From NCBI GenBank assembly GCA_003987795.1, contig RXJO01000241.1:1-41421 (forward strand): 41,421 nucleotides of DNA, given 5' to 3'. How positions within the stretch are numbered: the first letter of the stretch is position 1; the number at the start of each line of letters is the position of its first letter. Made by a program: the position numbers and the translations under genes. Of the stretch, positions 24,663-32,993 are shown one piece after another. Origin of the DNA: Curvibacter sp. Its GTDB lineage: Bacteria; Pseudomonadota; Gammaproteobacteria; Burkholderiales; Burkholderiaceae_C. The notes beneath the pieces were generated by a model, which did no database searches, was not told where the DNA came from, and saw only the letters and a list, made by a program, of their open reading frames with translations.

Positions 24663-27419
24663 ATGAACTCCTTGCTCCCCCTTGGTGCCGACTGGCGGCA
24701 TCAGCCCGGCCTGAATGAACGTGTTGCCGAACTGCTGACGCGCATGAGCCTGCACGACAAGATCGAACTGGTCAGTGGCGACCTCAACTACAACTTCGGC
24801 TTCTACAGCGCCGCCGTGACCGGCCCCGGCCTGCCCGAACTGACCATGGCCGACGGCCCTTGCGGCGTGCGCATCAACAACGGTGCCGTGCACGGTGGCC
24901 GTGCCACCGCCTTGCCTGCGCCCATCGCCCTGGCCGCAACCTGGAACACCGAACTGGCCCGAGCGTATGGCGACGTGCTGGGTCACGAAGCACGGGCCAG
25001 CGGTCACAACGTGATCCTGGCGCCAGCAGTGGACATCGCTCGCGTCCCGGTCGGCGGCCGCACCTTCGAATCCTTCGGCGAAGACCCGCTGCTCAACGCC
25101 CGCATGGCGCTCGCCGAGGTCCCGGCCATCCAGGCCCACGCGGTGGCAGCCTGCCTCAAGCACTATGCCGTGAACAACCAGGAGCACGAACGCGCCAGCG
25201 TGAATGCGGCAGTCGACGAAGCCACCCTGCGCGAGATCTATCTGCGCCCCTTCGAGGCCGTGGTGCGTCACAGTGCAGTGGCCTCCTTGATGGGAGCCTT
25301 CAACCGCGTCAACGGGGTATTTGCCTGCGAGAACCCCTGGCTGCTGGACCAGGTGCTGCGACGTGAGTGGGGCTTTGCCGGTTGGGTGATGAGCGACTAT
25401 GCCGCCACCCACAGCACCGTCCCCTCGGCTCAGGCCGGCCTGGACCAGGAACAACCTTCAGCCCAGCACTACGGCGACCGCCTGCAACAGGCCGTGGAGC
25501 AGGGGCAATTGCCTCTGGCCACGCTCGACGAGATGTGCCGCCGCATCCTGCGCACCGTGATCGGCCTGCAATTGATGGAGCGTCCACCCGCCATTGCTCC
25601 CATGAACGACCAGGCCCACCGCAGCGTGGCTCAGACCGTGGCCGAGCAGGCGGTGGTGCTGCTGAAGAACAACGGTGATCTGCTGCCGGTGCGCCCTGAA
25701 GACCTTCGCCGCGTGGTGGTGATCGGCCCTGATATCGACAACGCGAACGTGGCGGGCGGTGGCAGCAGCCGGGTGCAGCCTGCACACGCCGTGAGCCTGC
25801 TCGAAGGGCTGCGCCTGCGACTGGGCCCGGACGTGCTGGTGCAACATGCCGTCGGCAATGACCCCATCTCAGCCGCTGATCTGCTGCCCGGCCCGGACTC
25901 CCTGCCCAGCGACTGTCTGCGCAGCGGCCCGATGACCGACGCCGGACCCGGCCTGTACACCCGGTTCTGGAGCAACCCGCACCTGGGTGGGGAAGCCTGT
26001 TTCGAATGCGTGATGCCCCAGGTTGCCCTGAACGGCGGATTTTTCAACTTTCCAGGCTTTGATGCCAACTCCAGCGGCTACCCCAAGCTGCCCAATGAGC
26101 TGTCGGGCGCCATTTCGGCCCGCTTCACCGGGCGCCTGGTGGTGCCAGAAAGCGGCCGCTACGAACTCAGCGCCACCTTGCTGGGCACGGTGCGCATCTG
26201 GCTCGACGGTGAACTGGTGCTGGACGCCTACCGCGCCGGGGGCGGGTCTGCCAGCGGTGCCGGGGCATCGGCAGCGGCTTGGGGTGCCCATGCCGACGTG
26301 AAACGCGCCGCCGACGGCAGCGACAGCCCGGTGGCGCCCGACTGGCCAGTGGCCCAGGCCCAGATGGACCTTCGTGCCCACACGCTGCCCGAAGCCAGCG
26401 AACGGCCACCCCAACCACTGGGCAGTGGCGGCGGCGATGCCGGGCCGCCGCCGCAAGCCGCAGGCGTGGCCCTGCAGTTGCAGGCTGGCCCCCAAGGCCA
26501 TGAGCTGTGCATCGAATACCTGGCCAACGCCCCCTCGCAGGGCTGGCTGACGGGTGCCCAGCTGAGACTGGGCTGGCGCCCGCCCAGCGAGCGGCCCACC
26601 GCGGCCATGCGCGAGGCGTGCACCCTCGCCGAAGGTGCAGATCTGGTCGTGCTGGCTGTGCGCAGCTACGAAACCGAACAGATGGACCGCCCTGACCTGC
26701 ACCTGCCCAACAACCAGGCTGCTCTGGTACGTGCGGTGGCGGCAGCCAACCCACGCACCGTGGTGATCAACATGAGCGGTGGTCCGGTCGAGACCGAAAG
26801 CTGGGAAAGTGGCGTGCCCGCCATCCTTCAGGCCTGGTACCTGGGACAGGAGCAAGGCAGCGCACTGGCGCGCATCCTCGTGGGTGATGTCAACCCCTCG
26901 GGCAAGCTGCCCCTGAGTTTTCCACTCAGCGCACATGGCCTGCTTCGCAGCCGGGCCCAGTACCCGGGCGAGGACGGCACGGTGCATTACAGCGAGGGCC
27001 TGCAGGTAGGCTACCGGGGCTTCGATGCGCGTGGCCTGCCCGTGCGCTTTGCCTTTGGCCACGGGCTGTCCTACACCCGCTTCGAGTACGGCGACTTGGA
27101 AGTGCACGCCGATACCGACGGGCTGGCGCTGAGCTTCACCGTTCGCAACAGCGGCGACCATGCCGGCCGCGAAGTGGCCCAGGTCTACCTCGGCCTGCCC
27201 CTGCCCGACCAGCCACCGCATCGGCTGGTCGACTTTGTCTCCCTGCCACTGGCGGCGGGCGAAAGCCGCCGCGTGCGACGCCGCATCAGCCGCCACGACC
27301 CGGGTCATCCGCTGAGTGTGTGGACCGACGACGCCTGGCAATGTGCCCGAGGCCTGCTGCGGGTGGCCGTGGGCAGCTCATCGCGCGACCTGCGCCTGAA
27401 AGCCCAGGTGCGCTTCTAA
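24663..27419 (+). CDS. GH3 beta-glycosidase with PA14 insert
   Basis: A 918-residue glycoside hydrolase family 3 enzyme, probably a beta-glucosidase. Catalytic TIM barrel first (about 15-310), with nucleophile Asp245 in VMSDY and substrate-binding KHYAVNNQEHER. The second alpha/beta domain holds the likely acid/base Glu672 in YETEQMDRPDL, and a fibronectin-III-like domain closes the protein. A PA14-type domain (about 455-525) interrupts the second domain, as in yeast and some bacterial GH3 enzymes. It is followed by an unusual low-complexity Gly/Ala/Pro linker (about 525-600). No signal peptide: likely cytoplasmic. It starts 42 bases after the transporter gene. Confidence 0.9.
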   Translation: MNSLLPLGADWRHQPGLNERVAELLTRMSLHDKIELVSGDLNYNFGFYSAAVTGPGLPELTMADGPCGVRINNGAVHGGRATALPAPIALAATWNTELARAYGDVLGHEARASGHNVILAPAVDIARVPVGGRTFESFGEDPLLNARMALAEVPAIQAHAVAACLKHYAVNNQEHERASVNAAVDEATLREIYLRPFEAVVRHSAVASLMGAFNRVNGVFACENPWLLDQVLRREWGFAGWVMSDYAATHSTVPSAQAGLDQEQPSAQHYGDRLQQAVEQGQLPLATLDEMCRRILRTVIGLQLMERPPAIAPMNDQAHRSVAQTVAEQAVVLLKNNGDLLPVRPEDLRRVVVIGPDIDNANVAGGGSSRVQPAHAVSLLEGLRLRLGPDVLVQHAVGNDPISAADLLPGPDSLPSDCLRSGPMTDAGPGLYTRFWSNPHLGGEACFECVMPQVALNGGFFNFPGFDANSSGYPKLPNELSGAISARFTGRLVVPESGRYELSATLLGTVRIWLDGELVLDAYRAGGGSASGAGASAAAWGAHADVKRAADGSDSPVAPDWPVAQAQMDLRAHTLPEASERPPQPLGSGGGDAGPPPQAAGVALQLQAGPQGHELCIEYLANAPSQGWLTGAQLRLGWRPPSERPTAAMREACTLAEGADLVVLAVRSYETEQMDRPDLHLPNNQAALVRAVAAANPRTVVINMSGGPVETESWESGVPAILQAWYLGQEQGSALARILVGDVNPSGKLPLSFPLSAHGLLRSRAQYPGEDGTVHYSEGLQVGYRGFDARGLPVRFAFGHGLSYTRFEYGDLEVHADTDGLALSFTVRNSGDHAGREVAQVYLGLPLPDQPPHRLVDFVSLPLAAGESRRVRRRISRHDPGHPLSVWTDDAWQCARGLLRVAVGSSSRDLRLKAQVRF

Positions 27420-27504
27420 GTGACCCACCGCAGCCTCCAACGTGGCTGCGGCTGGATCGGACGAAATCACCCCTGGCCGGCCTGATGCCGGCCCTGCCTC
27501 TCCC

Positions 27505-29631
27505 ATGACTGAAAACGACATCGAGCAACTGCTTTCCCGAATGACCCTGGCTGAAAAGCTGGGCCAGATGACCCAGGTGCAGCCGCAGGGACGCGACCAG
27601 GAAGATCGGGTGCGCCAGGGCGGCGCCGGCTCCCTGATCAACGTGGTAGGTGACGACGCCTACCACTACCAATGGCTGGCAGTGGAACACTCCCGCCTGG
27701 GCATCCCGCTGCTGCTGGGGCGCGACGTGATCCACGGCTTCCAGACGGTGTTCCCGATCCCGTTGGGCCAGGCCGCCGCCTTCGACCCCGAACGCGTGCG
27801 CCTGGCCGCCGCCCATTCGGCACGCGAAGCCGGTGCGGCCGGCGTGAACTGGACCTTCTCGCCCATGCTGGACGTGGCCCGCGACCCGCGGTGGGGGCGG
27901 ATGGCCGAAAGCTTCGGGGAAGACCCGCTGCTGATCTCGCGCCTGGGCGTGGCCATGGTGCAGGGCTACCAGCAAGAAGGCGTGGCCGCCTGCGCCAAGC
28001 ATTTTGTGGGCTATGGCGCCGCTGAGGGTGGACGCGACTACAGCGCGACCGACCTGGCCCCACGAGCGCTGCTGGACACCTACCTCCCCCCGTTCAAGGC
28101 CGCACAACAAGCGGGTGTGATGACCGTGATGAGTGCCTTCAACGACCTCGATGGGATCCCCGCCACCGGCCACGAAGACCTGATCCGATGCACGCTGAAA
28201 AACCAATGGGGCTTTGAGGGTCTGGTGGTCAGCGACTGGTGCTCGGTGACCGAGATGATGACCCACGGCTTTTGCGACGACGCCGACGCAGCAGCCCTCG
28301 CAGCGGTGCGTGCCGGTGTCGACATGGAGATGGCCAGCACCAGTTTCCAGGACCACATCGCCAGACTCACGGAACAAGGCCTGCTGGACCACGCCCTGAT
28401 CGACGACGCAGTGCGCCGCATCCTGCGCATCAAGGCCCGGTTGGGCTTGTTCCAGCATCCCTACGGTGCACCAGGGCGGGCCCAAGCGCAGCGGCAGGCC
28501 ACCGCCCAACTGGCGCGCAGCCTGGCCCGTGACAGCTGCGTGCTGCTGAAGAACGAACAAGGCCTGCCCCTGGGCGAACACGCCCGGCGCGTGGCGGTGA
28601 TCGGACCGCTGGCCGACGCCCCGGGCGAACAACTCGGCTGCTGGGTGTTTGATGGCGAACGCGAACACAGCCAGACCGTCTTCGCCGCCTTGCAAGACCG
28701 ACTTGGGGCCCAACGTGTGGTGCATGCCCGCGGACTGGCGCACTGCCGCAGCCACGATCTGGACGGGCTGGAGGCAGCCCTGGCACTGGCTCGCAGCGCC
28801 GAGGTCGTGGTGCTGTGCCTTGGCGAGGACGCGGGCCTGAGCGGTGAAGCCCACTGCCGGGCCCACCTCGACCTGCCCGGCGCGCAACAGACCCTGCTGG
28901 AGGCAGTGGCCGCCACCGGCGTGCCCGTGGTGCTGGTGATCATGGCGGGTCGTCCCCTGGTGCTGGGACCGGTGCTGCCGTACGCCCAGGCCGTGCTCTA
29001 CGCCTGGCATCCGGGCAGCCAGGGCGGCCCGGCGATCGTCGATCTGCTGTGCGGAGAATCTCCCAGCGGGCGCCTGCCCGTGAGCTTTCCGCGCAGCGTG
29101 GGCCAGATCCCGATCTTCTACAACCACAAGAACACCGGTCGCCCGCCTCTGGCCGATGCCCCCAGCATCCCGTCAGGCACCCCCCTGGATCCGAGCGGCT
29201 TCTTTGCCGCCTACCTCGATGAGGACCACCGGCCCCAGTTCCCCTTCGGCTTCGGGCTGGGCTACACCCGCTTCGAGTACACCGACCTGCAACTGTCGAG
29301 CAGCCAGCTCACACCGGGCGGCACCCTCTGCGCCTCGGTGCTGCTGAGCAATGTCGGCCACCGCAGCGCGACCGAAGTGGTGCAACTCTATGTGCGTGAT
29401 CTGGTGGGTTCGGTGACACGCCCGGTGCGAGAGCTGAAAGACTTCCAGCGCATCAGCCTGCAACCTGGCGAAAGCCGGCGCGTGAGCTTCGAACTGCACA
29501 CCGACGCGCTGCGATTTCATGATCGCCATCTGCGCCTGGTCTGCGAAAGCGGTCGCTTCACGCTGTGGATCGGACCGGATTCGGTCTCGGGGCCGAGCGC
29601 AGGGTTTGAGGTGATGGCCGAGCAGGGCTGA
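27505..29631 (+). CDS. GH3 beta-glucosidase, BglX-like
   Basis: A 708-residue GH3 enzyme with the classical three-domain layout and overall similarity to BglX: EKLGQMTQ near the N-terminus, IPLLLGRDVIHGFQTVFPIP, WTFSPMLDVARDPRWGR, KHFVGYGAAEGGRDY, nucleophile Asp244 in VVSDW, and probable acid/base Glu448 in LSGEAHCR. The C-terminal FnIII-like domain includes VVQLYVRDL. E. coli BglX is periplasmic, but here no signal peptide is visible from ATG 27505, so the product is probably cytoplasmic. It hydrolyses terminal beta-glucosides. Gap to the previous GH3 is 85 bases; the two probably share a transcript and have complementary specificities. Confidence 0.9.
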   Translation: MTENDIEQLLSRMTLAEKLGQMTQVQPQGRDQEDRVRQGGAGSLINVVGDDAYHYQWLAVEHSRLGIPLLLGRDVIHGFQTVFPIPLGQAAAFDPERVRLAAAHSAREAGAAGVNWTFSPMLDVARDPRWGRMAESFGEDPLLISRLGVAMVQGYQQEGVAACAKHFVGYGAAEGGRDYSATDLAPRALLDTYLPPFKAAQQAGVMTVMSAFNDLDGIPATGHEDLIRCTLKNQWGFEGLVVSDWCSVTEMMTHGFCDDADAAALAAVRAGVDMEMASTSFQDHIARLTEQGLLDHALIDDAVRRILRIKARLGLFQHPYGAPGRAQAQRQATAQLARSLARDSCVLLKNEQGLPLGEHARRVAVIGPLADAPGEQLGCWVFDGEREHSQTVFAALQDRLGAQRVVHARGLAHCRSHDLDGLEAALALARSAEVVVLCLGEDAGLSGEAHCRAHLDLPGAQQTLLEAVAATGVPVVLVIMAGRPLVLGPVLPYAQAVLYAWHPGSQGGPAIVDLLCGESPSGRLPVSFPRSVGQIPIFYNHKNTGRPPLADAPSIPSGTPLDPSGFFAAYLDEDHRPQFPFGFGLGYTRFEYTDLQLSSSQLTPGGTLCASVLLSNVGHRSATEVVQLYVRDLVGSVTRPVRELKDFQRISLQPGESRRVSFELHTDALRFHDRHLRLVCESGRFTLWIGPDSVSGPSAGFEVMAEQG

Positions 29632-29708
29632 GGTGGAAGTGCGCCGGTGGCTGTTAGTCCCCTGGCGCCCAGCAAGCCCGTTGCGGAATGGGTGGCACTG
29701 CCGACCAT

Positions 29709-30440
29709 TCAGCGCAGACTAGAGTGACTTGATGGTTGAATGTCTTGAGCGAAGTCCACCCGATTCCATTCGATGGCACGCTTGCGCCAGTGGGTCTCAA
29801 TGGCCTGCGTGAAATCCGGTCGAACGAGCTTGGCCCTGGACTCGCACCACTGAACAGACTCCTGGCGGATGACCACGCCCTCAAGCGGCCCCTGTCGGTA
29901 ACGACTGGAACGGCTGGATACCAACTCTTTCAAGGCCGCGACGGTGTATTGACCGCGGGCGATCCGAGGCACGGTGACTAAACCAGCTGATTCGGCCAGT
30001 GCATTGCGGCGCGCGCTGCTCCAGAAACGCCCGTTACGCCGGTCGTACACGTCAAACAACAAAAACCAATCGGGTAGCGCTACATAGTCCAGCGAATGGC
30101 GGGCAGCACACCACTCGCCGAACACCATGAGGTCCGGTGCCAAAACACGGCGCAATCCATCACCATGCTGAGCCAGCCATGCTGGTAGCCGGACAAACTG
30201 CCCGGCATGGGGTTCCGCCAAATATTGACCTCGGTTTTGCGCGCGCAGATGGCCATCCGGCGCCAGTGAGAACCCGACATTGGCGCCGTCGAGCTTTTCT
30301 TCGATCACCACGTCACCTACAAGCAAAGCTTGTGTCTCTGCTAGCGAAAGCACCTTGTCGTCACGGGGAGACTCCCGGCCCAACCAAACCAAATGAGGAG
30401 TGTGAGGGAAACGGAAAAAAAGATCACCCATCGCATTCAT
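29709..30440 (-). CDS. RNA ligase family protein (KxDG nucleotidyltransferase)
   Basis: A 243-residue ATP-dependent ligase of the RNA ligase superfamily. Motif I is EEKLDG with adenylated Lys49; an Ia-like element QNRGQYL follows; motif III FGEW (Glu109), IIIa WFLLFDVYDR, motif IV EGVVIR (Glu187) and motif V RAKLVR (Lys204) are complete, so it should be active. Such enzymes join 3'-OH and 5'-phosphate RNA ends. It is the last gene of a minus-strand operon: its ATG at 30440 overlaps the PIN gene's TGA as ATGA. Local GC is lower than the flanking glycosidase genes. A partner that breaks RNA next door suggests repair or reversal. Acting on nicked DNA cannot be excluded. Confidence 0.85.
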   Translation of the reverse strand: MNAMGDLFFRFPHTPHLVWLGRESPRDDKVLSLAETQALLVGDVVIEEKLDGANVGFSLAPDGHLRAQNRGQYLAEPHAGQFVRLPAWLAQHGDGLRRVLAPDLMVFGEWCAARHSLDYVALPDWFLLFDVYDRRNGRFWSSARRNALAESAGLVTVPRIARGQYTVAALKELVSSRSSRYRQGPLEGVVIRQESVQWCESRAKLVRPDFTQAIETHWRKRAIEWNRVDFAQDIQPSSHSSLR

Positions 30441-30964
30441 TTGGGTAAATCGAGCCTCTGCTTCTTAGGGAACTTGCTCTCGTAAAAAGCACAAGTATCC
30501 GCCGGACACAAGAAATCGACCTCAATGCCCTTGGCTCTCAAAGCAGGCCACCAGTCCAACCATTTGCAATCAGCGGCTTGCCAAATCTCTGGCTTTTCTT
30601 CATGAGCATGTGCCACCGCAGCGAACTTCCGATCAGGGGCGTCGAACAACGGCTCCAATGCAGGATCCGGAAACTCAAGAAAGCAATTATCCGCAGTTTC
30701 ATGGATCGCAACCTGCTCTACTTGTTGGCTGCCTGTTTGCCGCAAAAGCCACTTCAAAAAGACATCTCCCACACCCCTCGGCGGATTCAAACTGGTCTTG
30801 TTCTGGTACTCCCCCAAAATACGGTATGCGTCGTCAATCACGACAACTCCTATAGTTTGAATGGCTCGCAGCCGCTTGACACATTCAGCCACGCAATCCT
30901 CGGAGACATCGTCATGTTGACCGTTTGCGACCAATAGCACGTTGGTATCAATGACGGCTTTCAT
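30437..30964 (-). CDS. PIN-domain nuclease
   Basis: A 175-residue protein with PIN-type acidic residues in order: Asp6 in VIDTNVLL, Glu52 in ILGEY, Asp111 in DAPDRKFAAVAHAH, and Asp132 in QAADCKWLDW. PIN nucleases are metal-dependent RNases, typically leaving 3'-OH and 5'-phosphate ends. It is longer than VapC toxins (about 130 residues), and no small antitoxin gene precedes it. Instead it is coupled by ATGA overlaps to an ATPase upstream and an RNA ligase downstream. The ATPase may control it and the ligase may reseal its products. The target RNA is unknown. Base composition is about half GC in places, lower than neighbouring genes. Confidence 0.8.
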   Translation of the reverse strand: MKAVIDTNVLLVANGQHDDVSEDCVAECVKRLRAIQTIGVVVIDDAYRILGEYQNKTSLNPPRGVGDVFLKWLLRQTGSQQVEQVAIHETADNCFLEFPDPALEPLFDAPDRKFAAVAHAHEEKPEIWQAADCKWLDWWPALRAKGIEVDFLCPADTCAFYESKFPKKQRLDLPK

Positions 30965-32358
30965 TGGGCGCCACCTTCTTGTTTGAGCTCTTTTTTTCGC
31001 TTCATCGCAGCAAGGGTGCGACCCGCGATATCAGCCATCTCGTCGCCAAAGAAGTGTTCGGGCCAGTTTTCGATTTCGCCAAACATGTTTAGCTTCAATG
31101 GTTCCAGTTCAGTAGCTGATCCGGCACGGCGACAGAAATAGACCGCCACATCCTCCGCCCTGACCACGCCCTCGGCCACTCGGCGCTGCAATCGGTTCAA
31201 GAAGTGCTCTGAATGACTCTCTACGATCAACTGCACGTCTCGTGGTCTCCCACCCTCTCGGGCCTGAGTCGCAGAAATAAAGACGTCTGCCAATTCCGCC
31301 TGTACTTGCGGATGGAGATGAATTTCAGGCTGCTCCATCCACACCGTTGAATGTGGCGGACAATAAAAGGCTTGTACCAAGGCAGGCAGTACTTGAGAGA
31401 TGCCGAAGCCCACATCGGTGATCTTTACCTCGGGTGCCTTGGCATGAGTCTTTACCAGCACTTCGTATTCCTTGCGCCCCTCTGCCACTGGTCGCACCGA
31501 AAAATCTTGTATGACGCCGAGGTCTTTCAGCCATGCTGCGACAAACTCGGCAAAGCCCCTGGTGTGGTGCCCAACCTGACGATTGAGTCTGCGGCCCTCA
31601 CCCTGAGCAGCCAATATGGCTGCTATCGCGTACTCGCCCATCTGCCCGACACTCGCCGGCGTATCACCCGACCACTGATAGATACGCTGAGGATGGTTAC
31701 GCAGTGGCCCCAAGTAGGAAATTCTCTCCAGCATAGCTTCGGTCGCCAATGCAAAATCCGCCAAGAAGCCTGCGTTCTTGTAACGGGCCAAGCTGGTGTC
31801 GGACAGTCGGTAGAACTTTTCTGGCTCCTCCAGAGGCCACTTACGCCCATCGGCCATCTTGAAGCCGTAATGAGCCGATGTCAGATTAAGTTTACGCCGT
31901 TCATCGCGTTCAAGCGCAACGTCGAGCACCTCCCGATCACCCGACGAAAGCGCGTAGCGAAGCGCCTTGATCTCGGGCTGTTGCGCTTTGTTTGCAGCAA
32001 GGGTGACATCGAGTTGCATGCGGTCACCCTGATAACGGGCATCTACTTGCAAAGGGTCTCGTACCTCCAAGAGCTTGGGCAATGTCCACCCTAGCTCAAA
32101 GGAGAGGGGCTGCTTTAGATCATGCCCATGCAGACAATCCGTGAAAGTGCCCAGATCGATCAGAGAGGATGTGTCCCCAAGATGCAATGCACGCTTGCGG
32201 TCAGTGGATCGCGCGGTTTGCTGCAAGGCAAGCAAAAGGTGCCCCAGACTACTCTTCCCGGCACTGTTTGCGCCGAAGAGCACCGTCAGCGGAGCCAAAC
32301 GAATGGGTCCAGTGTCCTTCCAGGCTTTGAAGTTCTTGATTTGCAGATGGGTCAGCAT
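30961..32358 (-). CDS. SMC/ABC-like ATPase with DUF3696 C-terminus
   Basis: A 465-residue AAA/ABC-type ATPase of the kind found in nuclease-linked defence modules. Walker A is GANSAGKSS (29-37, Lys35), the signature-like segment is VGFGISQVLP (316-325), Walker B is VWMEQPE (339-345) followed by IHLHP, and the H-loop His382 lies in IVESHSEHFLNRL. The C-terminus NMFGEIENWPEHFFGDEM matches the DUF3696 tail. No TOPRIM or other nuclease domain is fused, so the separate PIN protein is the likely effector. ATG 32358 has GGAGG at a good distance. It is the first gene of the three-gene operon; its TGA overlaps the PIN start (ATGA). Confidence 0.88.
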   Translation of the reverse strand: MLTHLQIKNFKAWKDTGPIRLAPLTVLFGANSAGKSSLGHLLLALQQTARSTDRKRALHLGDTSSLIDLGTFTDCLHGHDLKQPLSFELGWTLPKLLEVRDPLQVDARYQGDRMQLDVTLAANKAQQPEIKALRYALSSGDREVLDVALERDERRKLNLTSAHYGFKMADGRKWPLEEPEKFYRLSDTSLARYKNAGFLADFALATEAMLERISYLGPLRNHPQRIYQWSGDTPASVGQMGEYAIAAILAAQGEGRRLNRQVGHHTRGFAEFVAAWLKDLGVIQDFSVRPVAEGRKEYEVLVKTHAKAPEVKITDVGFGISQVLPALVQAFYCPPHSTVWMEQPEIHLHPQVQAELADVFISATQAREGGRPRDVQLIVESHSEHFLNRLQRRVAEGVVRAEDVAVYFCRRAGSATELEPLKLNMFGEIENWPEHFFGDEMADIAGRTLAAMKRKKELKQEGGAQ

Positions 32359-32431
32359 GTGTGTAGTCCTCCAGATCGCAACCTATGCGAAGCTGTCAGC
32401 GCAATTCCGCGATGATTCGTACCTTGGATTC

Positions 32432-32634
32432 TCACACCAGTAGCACCCAATCAACTTGTGAATACCAACGCTCAGTTTCCTCTTGAACGTCCCCCTCAGA
32501 CATGGTGGCCATCAAAGTGCAGTTGAACGGGGTCGTCTGGCGACGAGTAAGTTCATAAAAGGCATTCAGGACAAAATAAAAGGAATCTCACGTCCATCGA
32601 GGATTTCGACTCTATCGAGCCCATAGCTTGGGGT
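32432..32634 (-). pseudogene. Decayed gene fragment of unknown origin
   Basis: On the minus strand one frame reads TPSYGLDRVEILDGREIPFI and stops; a +1 shift lets the reading continue through NAFYELTRRQTTPFNC to ...QVDWVLLV and a TGA at 32432. The composite looks protein-like and lacks a start, so it is probably the frameshifted 3' part of a gene. I do not recognise the family. It abuts the PIN-toxin remnant. Confidence 0.35.
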
Positions 32635-32702
32635 GCGTCCTTAGGCGCGCCTTGCCGCAGCAAGGCGGAAACGACGATGTTGGTGTCAAGGACGATACGC
32701 AC
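32635..32702 (-). pseudogene. Truncated PIN-family toxin (N-terminal remnant)
   Basis: From a GTG at 32702 the minus strand encodes VRIVLDTNIVVSALLRQGAP, the first strand and helix of COG1569-type PIN toxins. After about 23 residues the similarity ends, although the frame stays open to 32553. The catalytic acidic residues beyond the first Asp are missing, so it cannot be active. It begins 17 bases inside the end of the antitoxin remnant, the usual overlap of such pairs. Confidence 0.6.
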
Positions 32703-32948
32703 CCGGAGCCTCAGCAACCGGCAAGGAAACACCTTGCTCGCCACGTTGACGACGGGCCGCTCGGACCCCGGCCTCAACATGTTCTTCGGTGGGAGCTTGC
32801 ACCCCTGCTACGGCCAGGGCAGGCCCAGCAGCCAGTCCAGCGCAGCACGCCTTTTGGATTAAGACACGAGAAACTCCGCAAAGTCTCGGACCTCAAACAC
32901 CTGCTGGGACGCCAGGGCCCAGATCTTTTCAAACAACTCGTCTTCTGC
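32686..32948 (-). pseudogene. Frameshifted antitoxin remnant (DUF2281-like)
   Basis: Minus-strand frames read in succession AEDELFEKIWALASQQVFEV, RDFAEFLVS, a stop, SKRRAALDWLLGL, then after a frame shift PALAVAGVQAPTEEHVEAGV and RAARRQR, ending at a TGA at 32686. The pieces line up as one antitoxin of the kind paired with PIN toxins (LFEKI-x-AL...EVxDFxEFL). At least one in-frame stop, one frameshift and the lack of a start codon show it is dead. Confidence 0.5.
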
Positions 32949-32993
32949 CTAGTGGTTCAGGGTAATCGCTCCTTGAAAATTGCTTTCGGGTGG

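Noticed and set aside
27286-29127. Long minus-strand open frame opposite the BglX-like GH3
   Set aside because: Antisense of two verified GH3 coding regions; no motifs.
29632-29708. Search for a tRNA or attachment site at the island's left edge
   Set aside because: No tRNA-like fold and no direct repeat matching the right edge was seen, so integrase-mediated insertion is not supported.
29709-32358. Classification of the operon as a VapBC or HipA-type toxin-antitoxin pair
   Set aside because: The PIN protein is longer than VapC, no small DNA-binding antitoxin is present, and the partner genes are an ATPase and a ligase.
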